A stretch of DNA of 19,649 nucleotides, taken from the NCBI GenBank assembly GCA_023227965.1, contig JALOCA010000049.1:1-19649 (forward strand), written 5' to 3'. This DNA comes from Lentimicrobiaceae bacterium. GTDB taxonomy: Bacteria; Bacteroidota; Bacteroidia; Bacteroidales; JALOCA01. Shown here in pieces: positions 13,510 through 19,649 of this stretch. Numbering within the stretch: the first letter of the stretch is position 1; every line of letters starts with the position of its first letter. The notes beneath the pieces were generated by a model. The model did no database searches. It had not been told where the DNA came from and saw only the letters and a list, made by a program, of their open reading frames with translations. Position numbers and translations under genes: made by a program.

Positions 13510-15105
13510 TTAATTTCTTTCCTTCAGAATTTTTATGAATTCAGAGGGATTTTCACTTAAATGTTTTGAATAATCTGATGCGATATAAAACGACCACATA
13601 CAATCCTTAACAATCTCATTGGGGTTAATACGTCTGCCTGAATTCCATGCCGAATATATCTTTGAAAGTTGATTTTGATCTTCCCGGGCTACTTTTTTCA
13701 GATAGGTTTCAACAGCATTCAAATCAACCTTTCCGGAATTGATAAAGGCCAGTAACTCATTTTGCCTGTTGTAGTTGTATTCCATGAATTTGAGGGTTAA
13801 TAGAAAATCGTCAAAATCACCCATGTTCCTGATAACTTGACCCCGACAGGGTGTTAAAAGATTTATTAATTCACTGAAATGACCAGGTAGTTTCCTGGCT
13901 TTTAGCATAATATCCATGATGTCCTTTTCTGAAGCCCAGGGGGAGAATTTTAAATTAGCATTGCTTCCACAACCAGCCTGGGGTGTTTCTTCATAAACGG
14001 TCCTGAAAATTTTTTCCCAATTTGCATCGTAGTTAGCGCCGAAGTGCTCTTTTACAAATGCCGGAATGGCATCCATATAGTTATAATTGCCATTGTTCTT
14101 AATAATTTTCGAGGCAATGGTATAAGTGTCCCACTGGCAGTTTTGAAGGTAACGTTTGGGTACCCAATTGGAGAGGATAATGCCGAGGTTGTTCGGGTTG
14201 TTCAATTTCCCATATACCTCGGCATAGGCATTGATATTTTTAAACTGCAGTTCACCAACACGTGGCCCCCAGGCACACCAACTTACCGCCGGACAGGCGA
14301 TCAATTTAAAACCCTTGTTTAGGACTGTATTTGCCACACCTTCAATTTTCGCTTTGTCCGTTTCCCAATAGTTCCAGTCCATGATGACAATATCCCTGTT
14401 GAGCAAATCGAGTACATCCTTCTCATGGTAGATTGGAACGTCTCCCCATATTATTATTTTCTTACCAAGGGATTTCACGCATCCATTAAGTTTATTGACA
14501 TATTCGGCCCATATCTGGTGTCTGCTTTTGGTAGCTAATGCTTGTTTTGACATCTCACTTGCCCCCCAGTTTACCTCATCGCACCCAATATGAAGATACT
14601 GACTTGGGAAAATGGCAGCAACTTCGGTAAAAAGGTCTTTCATTAAACTGAGCGTAGCTCCATTAACCGGACAAAGTGCATTAAAATCAGCTCCGGCTGG
14701 ACCATCATTCAGAAATTTAAATTTTTCTGTTTGGGTAATATATTTTGAATGGCCGAAGGATTCTATTTCGGGGATCATTTGGATGCCCCTGGTTTGGGCA
14801 TATTTTATTAATGTCCTCAATTCGCTGGCGGTAAAAGCCCCTTCACACATATTCAGTTCCGGGTGAGAAGTAAAAAGATATGCTGATCCTGAATCGTCTG
14901 TTAGCCGAAAAATGATGGAATTTAATTCCTCTTTCCGGCAAAAATCGATAAGCCGGAAATAATAATCCATGGTTTCGACACCCCGGGGCGCATCGATCAT
15001 AAATCCACGAAAGGGCTTGTCATTTTTAAGGTTCATCGATTTTACATTGTAACTGAGAAAAGACAATAAACTCAATACAAATAATAACTTTTGAATTGTT
15101 TGCAT
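13510..15105 (-). CDS. secreted GH20-type beta-N-acetylhexosaminidase-like protein
   Basis: 531 residues with an N-terminal signal peptide (LLFVLSLLSFLSYNVKS). The barrel begins with FRGFMIDAPRGVETMDYY. MIPEIESFGHSKYI near residue 110 and LHIGCDEVNWG near 172 match the GH20 pattern; the adjacent Asp-Glu in GCDEV is the substrate-assisted catalytic pair. The usual N-terminal GH20b domain is absent, and the last 150 residues are mostly helical. It would remove terminal beta-GlcNAc or GalNAc in the periplasm. The gap to the upstream GH95 gene is 287 bp with no gene. Activity is predicted from the conserved pair, and the unusual domain set could mean a different substrate. Confidence 0.82.
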   Translation of the reverse strand: MQTIQKLLFVLSLLSFLSYNVKSMNLKNDKPFRGFMIDAPRGVETMDYYFRLIDFCRKEELNSIIFRLTDDSGSAYLFTSHPELNMCEGAFTASELRTLIKYAQTRGIQMIPEIESFGHSKYITQTEKFKFLNDGPAGADFNALCPVNGATLSLMKDLFTEVAAIFPSQYLHIGCDEVNWGASEMSKQALATKSRHQIWAEYVNKLNGCVKSLGKKIIIWGDVPIYHEKDVLDLLNRDIVIMDWNYWETDKAKIEGVANTVLNKGFKLIACPAVSWCAWGPRVGELQFKNINAYAEVYGKLNNPNNLGIILSNWVPKRYLQNCQWDTYTIASKIIKNNGNYNYMDAIPAFVKEHFGANYDANWEKIFRTVYEETPQAGCGSNANLKFSPWASEKDIMDIMLKARKLPGHFSELINLLTPCRGQVIRNMGDFDDFLLTLKFMEYNYNRQNELLAFINSGKVDLNAVETYLKKVAREDQNQLSKIYSAWNSGRRINPNEIVKDCMWSFYIASDYSKHLSENPSEFIKILKERN

Positions 15106-15392
15106 TTGTCTAATTTTTATTTTATTAAAGATGCCTATATCATTTTATTTGTCAAATCCGCAATAATAAGTTATCCCTGTTTCTCGGCTTTCAGTATAGT
15201 TGTCTACTCCAGAGGGTTCGAATTTGATAGTAATTCATTTATATATAGGCAGATAAAATCGTACACTGTCAATACAATCTGCATAAATGATCTTTTTATC
15301 TCCGTACGGGAATTGAAAAGTCAGGTCTATTCCGATAATCTCATCCATGTTTATATTAAATATTTCTCCATCGGCTACTTAATAATTCAATG

Positions 15393-17804
15393 TTATCCAT
15401 TCATAAGGATAATTCTCTTATCTGCATTTAAAAGATTAGACTTTGTAATAAAGTGATAAGTTTTTCCCCTTTCAGTTAAAATTTCAATAGTTTTCTCCTT
15501 ATAACGAACCGTACAGTGACCTCCTGATTTCGAAAGAATTTCAGCATTTATGAGTACTCCGTTTTCCCAAACAATGTTCACTTCGAAATTACCCCGTGCA
15601 CAGAGCCCTCTTACACTGCCTGTCGGATACGCAGGGGAGAGAGCCGGCAATAGATGTACTTCACAGTTGTGACTTTGTAGCATCATTTCCCCAATGGCAG
15701 CCGTGATGCCCAGATTGCCATCGATCTCCCAGTATTTTTCGAAAAATTTGCTGGCAAAGTTTGGGAAGAGAGCCAGCTTAAAGTGCCGGTCAATCACTTT
15801 TTGAAGATTCGCTCCGTCTTCGAGTCTGGCCTGAAAATTTGCCGAAAAAGCTCCTGTCCACGATCCTGAGTTGGAGGATTCACCGGGTTTGCGAAACTCG
15901 ATTGTTTTACGGAAAGCTTCAGCCAGTTCGGGAGTTTTTCGCAGCGAGATCAGGTGACCGGGTGCCAATCCCCAGCCTTGGGCTACTTGCCCATTCAACG
16001 GGTTTACCGCTTGCCATGGGTCTAACCACTCCTGTATTTGTCCAGTCACAGGGTCAATTAACATCGGAGGCAACTGAGGTAACATGGTGGATAGTTGATC
16101 GGCAAACTCTTTGTCTATTCCCAATATCTTGGATGCCTCGATGCAATAGTTGAAAAGGCTTCTGATAATCTGCATATCCTGCGTGGATCCCACACAAGCC
16201 CATCCGACAACACCATCGGGCCGCACATATTGATTTTCGAACGACTCAGAGGGATTAGTCACCAGCCAGCCAGTTTTTGGATCTTTTTGAAGGGCATCCA
16301 CGAAATATAGCGCAGCACCTTTCATCGTTGGCCATACATCGGCAAGATAAGCTTTATCCAGAGTAAAAAGATACTGTTCCCATAAATGTTGAGTAAGCCA
16401 AGCACCGCCAACCTGATAAATGGACCAGAGTCCGGTACCGCCAACTGGAGAAGTAGTGCGCCACAGATCTGCATTATGGTGAGCCATCCATCCCCGTGCC
16501 CCATAGATATTTTTAGCGGTCCTGGCTCCGTCTACGGAAAGATCTTTCACTAAATCGATCAATGGCAGATGACACTCGGCCAGATTGGTCAGGTTAACCG
16601 GCCAATAGTTCAGCTCAACATTACAATTGAGAGTATAGTTGGAGCTCCACGCCGGTCGCACATCTTTGTTCCAGATGCCCTGAAGCGTTGCCGCTTTTGT
16701 TCCCGGACGGGAAGACGAGATGAGCAAGTACCTTCCAAATTGAAAATAGAGTGCTGCCAGATTGGGATCCTTTCCTGCCTGATAGTTTTTAATCCGTTCC
16801 TGCATCGGTTGTATAGTAGCACTGTCAGTCCCCAAATCGATATCCATCCGACCAAAAAGATTTACATAATCTTTAACATGAGCATTTTTCAATTGATCAA
16901 ACCCCTTTTTAACGGCTTTATCGATATCGTCTGAGCAGTGAACCTTGTAGTCTTTACCTTCTGTATAAGGATCTTTGTCGAAACCGTTATAACTGGTCTG
17001 AATCGCCAACATGATGACCACCTCATCAGCACCTTTCACGGTCATTGAGCCCTTGCCATAGGTTATTTGTCCTCCCGAAGGCAATATACGGGACAGAACC
17101 TGAAAACGCATTCCTTTGCCCAATTCAAATTCATTCTTCAGTGAAGAATTGAGATAATGAGGATATGCATGACTGGGCGCTCTTCCTTCAAGTGTAAGGT
17201 CATTACCGGAAGCCGAAACCTTACAGGGGAGCTGACTGTTGAGCGAAACGGAGAAGTTCAATGCTCCCTTTCGGGATGCTTTGATACGGGCCACCAATGT
17301 ATTGTCAGGGTACGAGGAAAAAATTTCGCGGGTATAGGTGACATCTCCAGCCTGATAGGTGATTTCCACCAAACCATTGTCCATGTTTAGTTCCCGTCTG
17401 TAACCGGATATTTTCTGAGGGTGATCAAAATCCAATATCAGATCGCCAACAGGTTGGTAGCATTCATTCCACGGGCCCAGCATATGGGCATCTATTAATT
17501 TTTCTGCTTCCTTAGTTTTTCGCTTATTGAGTAAAGACCGGATTTCCGGAAGGTATTTAATAGCATCATAGTTCTGCTTGTCCTGAGGATAACCAGACCA
17601 AAGTGTCTCTTCATTCAGGCTCCAGATATCTTGCTTAGTGCCCCCTTGTACCATTGCCCCCAGACGGCCGTTTCCAATGGGGATAGCCTCTTCCCATTTT
17701 GTTCCCGGTTCTGAAAACCACAAAACGTACTTTTTCTTAAGAGGTGAATCGCTACAACTGACCATAAATAAACACCAAATACACAGAATAATATTTTTTT
17801 TCAT
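15393..17804 (-). CDS. GH95 alpha-L-fucosidase, lipoprotein
   Basis: 803 residues. The N-terminus MKKNIILCIWCLFMVSCSDS has a lipobox ending in Cys, so the enzyme is probably lipid-anchored in the outer or inner membrane. The start domain LWFSEPGTKWEEAIPIGNG is typical of GH95. Active-site regions are NCNVELNYWPVNL (the two Asn residues that activate water) and TNPSESFENQY (the catalytic Glu region), with DGNLGITAAIGEMM later. GH95 enzymes are inverting exo-fucosidases, mostly alpha-1,2 on galactose, with some alpha-1,3/1,4 or L-galactosidase activity. Length is normal and the gene is intact. It stands 116 bp behind the GH29 gene. This is the most secure functional call of the cluster. Confidence 0.95.
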   Translation of the reverse strand: MKKNIILCIWCLFMVSCSDSPLKKKYVLWFSEPGTKWEEAIPIGNGRLGAMVQGGTKQDIWSLNEETLWSGYPQDKQNYDAIKYLPEIRSLLNKRKTKEAEKLIDAHMLGPWNECYQPVGDLILDFDHPQKISGYRRELNMDNGLVEITYQAGDVTYTREIFSSYPDNTLVARIKASRKGALNFSVSLNSQLPCKVSASGNDLTLEGRAPSHAYPHYLNSSLKNEFELGKGMRFQVLSRILPSGGQITYGKGSMTVKGADEVVIMLAIQTSYNGFDKDPYTEGKDYKVHCSDDIDKAVKKGFDQLKNAHVKDYVNLFGRMDIDLGTDSATIQPMQERIKNYQAGKDPNLAALYFQFGRYLLISSSRPGTKAATLQGIWNKDVRPAWSSNYTLNCNVELNYWPVNLTNLAECHLPLIDLVKDLSVDGARTAKNIYGARGWMAHHNADLWRTTSPVGGTGLWSIYQVGGAWLTQHLWEQYLFTLDKAYLADVWPTMKGAALYFVDALQKDPKTGWLVTNPSESFENQYVRPDGVVGWACVGSTQDMQIIRSLFNYCIEASKILGIDKEFADQLSTMLPQLPPMLIDPVTGQIQEWLDPWQAVNPLNGQVAQGWGLAPGHLISLRKTPELAEAFRKTIEFRKPGESSNSGSWTGAFSANFQARLEDGANLQKVIDRHFKLALFPNFASKFFEKYWEIDGNLGITAAIGEMMLQSHNCEVHLLPALSPAYPTGSVRGLCARGNFEVNIVWENGVLINAEILSKSGGHCTVRYKEKTIEILTERGKTYHFITKSNLLNADKRIILMNG

Positions 17805-17920
17805 TTCTTCATATTTTTAATAGGGCTAATTAAGCTAATATCTAATCTGAATTTTAAACCAGTATTTAATTAAAAATTTCACAGCATATTCAATTTTTGT
17901 ATAATAATGGCAATTAAGAT

Positions 17921-19531
17921 TTACTCAAAACCAATCATCTTCAATTCAATAGTCCCGACTGACCTTCCCTGTTTGGTTCGTATTTGTGTTTTGAAAATAA
18001 CTTTAGTTGTAGTCTCTTTGGTGATATGCTGGGAGTTATTGATCAGAAATATCCCATCTCCTGTTTTTTTGATGGTTTCAGGATTGGCAGCTCCATCCAT
18101 ATCAACTTTCCAGTCTTTAAATTCAAGTCCGTACCCACCGGATCCAGCTTTTTCAAAGTCCCTGTCGTGGGTGATCAATTGAAACTTTAACTCAAACTGC
18201 CCCACTTTTTCCACCAGGTACGGGGTCAGGTCAAGGCTGAAATCCTGCCAGTCTGTGGTGAAGGTCTTGTTGTCCCAGCCGCCTAAGGTTTCTGCTGTAT
18301 TTTTCGATCCCGAAAATTCAGGATTCGAGCCTTGCCGGGATTGTTCGATATTGAATAAAGCAAAATTCTGAATAACCGGTGTAGCAATGGCTTCGGTAAT
18401 CCGGAGCCTGACTTTGGAAATGCTGATTGATGGAAACTCCTCGCTCCTTTTGCTGCCCACCGATGTGCCTTCTTTAATTGTTATCCATTTATCGTTGGAA
18501 TACCCTTCAAGTATAAATTTTCGCACCCGCTGTCCCTGCGAAATGTCTTCCTGTATCACCGCACTATTGATCATTACAGGTTTTTTCAGGTCTATTTCCA
18601 GCACATCACCCTGTCCTGAACCTGATGCCACGGGTTTGCCAAACCTTCGGGCGATTTCTTTGCCGAATTCCTTATAACGTGCCACATGTGATTCCGGGAT
18701 AAGTCCTGTCGTATCAGGTGTTGAATTCAACAATAATACAGCACCCCTGCCAACAGATTTGTTGTAGATGTCCATTAAATCCGGGACGCTCGTTATCATG
18801 TCATCGGTGTTGGGCGCCCAGAACCACCTATGCGTTTTTTGATTCATCAGAAAAGGTACATCTACCTCAACCGGCGCATAGGCATCCCCATTGGAATCAG
18901 AATGTAAGGCATGGGAAGTTCCTGTTTTAAGGTCGGACTGTTTGACTGTGTACCAGTTGGGATAAGGGGCTATTCCCCTTTCGTTTCCTACCCAGCGGAT
19001 GGTTGCCTGTGGCCCCTGGAAGATGACGGCATCACTGGCATATTTTTTCAAAATATCCGATATGTCGATCACACAACTGCCGTCGAACCAGACCTCTTTC
19101 ATGTGTTTATATTTTGATAATACCTCGGTCAGCTGCTGCCTGAATACTTTTTTGTAGGCTTCCTGTTTGGCCGGGTCTTTGGTCCGCCCGCCGCTTCCCA
19201 ACCCTGCACCCCAGGTTTTGTCTCCGGGATAGATGTAAACGCCCAGGTCTAATCCATATTTATCGCACGATTTTGACAACTCTGCCAGCACATCTCCTTT
19301 TCCATTTTTCCAGGGGATATTCCTTGCCCCATAATCGGTTGTGGTGGTTTGCCACCAGCAAAAACCTCCGGTATGCTTGGCAACAAAAACGATCATTTTC
19401 GCTCCCCAGGATTTAGCAACCCGACACCACTGGTCAGTATTGAGTTTTGCAGGATTTATCCTTGACAATGGTAATGAATTGTCGTCTTGTCCCAATCCTG
19501 TCCAGGTATTGGGGGCAAAATGATTAAAGAA
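17921..19531 (-). pseudogene. GH29 alpha-L-fucosidase, 5' end removed by an IS
   Basis: The frame stays open upstream of a TTG at 19495: FFNHFAPNTW (19531 to 19502) is clearly GH29 sequence, so the TTG is not the start. Just beyond it, at 19532-19552, the coding match ends in an IS hairpin and no ATG or signal peptide is found. About 537 residues remain: the barrel with AKHTGGFCWW, GDVLAELSKSCDKYGL, the nucleophile Asp in EVWFDGSCV (near residue 150 of the remnant), and a C-terminal discoidin-like plus extra beta domain (GGWDNKTFTTDWQDF). Without the first strand and signal peptide it cannot be exported and is probably inactive. It would have removed alpha-1,3/1,4-linked fucose beside the GH95 enzyme. 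Confidence 0.85.
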
Positions 19532-19552
19532 TCCACCCTCTAAGAAGGTGGA
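19532..19552 (-). repeat. terminal hairpin of an IS200/IS605-like element
   Basis: TCCACC (19532-19537) and GGTGGA (19547-19552) form a 6-bp stem, with an internal mismatch before a further TC/GA pairing. This imperfect hairpin lies next to the place where the GH29 coding sequence breaks off. Such hairpins near the ends are recognised by the Y1 transposases of the IS200/IS605 family. The exact cleavage site is not determined. Confidence 0.55.
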
Positions 19553-19562
19553 CTTAGTTTAA

Positions 19563-19577
19563 GGCCCTATAAGGGCC
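19563..19577. repeat. perfect 6-bp hairpin at the transposase-like stop codon
   Basis: GGCCCT, loop ATA, AGGGCC. It overlaps the stop codon of the terminal minus-strand frame. It may be a terminator-like or protective structure of the IS; few T residues follow it on the minus strand. Confidence 0.55.
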
Positions 19578-19649
19578 CAAAGTCGAGCTGCTGTTGCTCT
19601 TCTAATCGTTCTTGTTTTTCTTGATATATTACGTATTTCTTGATTTTAT
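19567..19649 (-). CDS. C-terminus of a probable IS200/IS605 TnpA transposase, partial
   Basis: An open minus-strand frame enters at the window edge (codons from 19647) and ends TAG at 19567-19569. The visible 26 residues include IKKYVIYQEKQERLEEQQQL and end DFGPL. A helix with a KYV..QE pattern and then a Gln/Glu-rich tail is what the C-terminus of Y1 transposases of the TnpA type looks like. The fragment is too short for certainty, but position 15 bp from the terminal hairpin and in front of a broken gene supports it. Confidence 0.5.
   Translation of the reverse strand, partial: KIKKYVIYQEKQERLEEQQQLDFGPL

Noticed and set aside
15091..15456. 121-residue plus-strand frame between the GH20-like and GH95 genes
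   Set aside because: It overlaps the ends of both minus-strand genes; the hydrophobic, Ile/Tyr-rich translation fits AT-rich noncoding DNA, and no family is recognisable.
1..19649. CRISPR arrays, tRNA or rRNA genes, SusC/SusD pair
   Set aside because: No regularly spaced repeats were seen, no RNA gene signature was recognised, and none of the open frames resembles SusC or SusD; the SusCD pair, if any, lies outside the window.

Overview
The window looks like a chromosomal segment of a Bacteroidota species (Bacteroidales/Marinilabiliales-like). The grounds are a Bacteroidota-type promoter (TTTG, 19 bp, TAnnTTTG), weak ribosome-binding sites, Bacteroidota-style small accessory genes, and a glycan-degradation cluster rich in glycoside hydrolases. 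No rRNA or tRNA was seen. The genus cannot be told from the sequence.

Left part (1 to about 6447), a mobile-island or accessory region. It starts with the end of a RhuM-like gene. A compact minus-strand operon follows: a winged-helix AbiEi-like putative antitoxin, an AbiEii-like nucleotidyltransferase, and a calcineurin-like metallophosphoesterase. Its promoter is covered by a perfect 14-bp inverted repeat. From 3677 to 6447 all genes are on the plus strand and small: a 56-aa protein, a RadC-family protein, a 57-aa protein, a 73-aa zinc-ribbon-like protein and a 101-aa protein with an SSB-like acidic tail. Two of these genes share a nearly identical 153-bp leader and a conserved downstream tail, although their proteins are unrelated. 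The other three share a different leader of about 49 bp that ends at the start codon. This double set of repeated leaders is the most unusual feature of the window.

Middle (6444 to 7341): an IS5-family insertion sequence with 20-bp inverted repeats. Its transposase frame is broken at two identical A5 tracts. No target duplication is visible, and the IS sits exactly at the border between the island and the next region.

Right part (7386 to about 19531): a minus-strand glycan utilisation cluster. In transcription order it holds a GH29 alpha-L-fucosidase (5'-truncated), a GH95 alpha-L-fucosidase lipoprotein, a GH20-type beta-hexosaminidase-like protein, a URO-D-like protein, a GH36-like alpha-galactosidase, an MFS sugar porter and a second URO-D/MtaA-like protein. 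Together these suggest trimming of a fucosylated glycan carrying HexNAc and galactose, followed by monosaccharide import. The URO-D-like proteins have no assigned role. No SusC/SusD pair or regulator lies in the window.

Right edge (about 19532 to 19649): the 3' end of an apparent IS200/IS605-type element with hairpins and the C-terminus of a transposase-like ORF. It cuts off the beginning of the GH29 gene.
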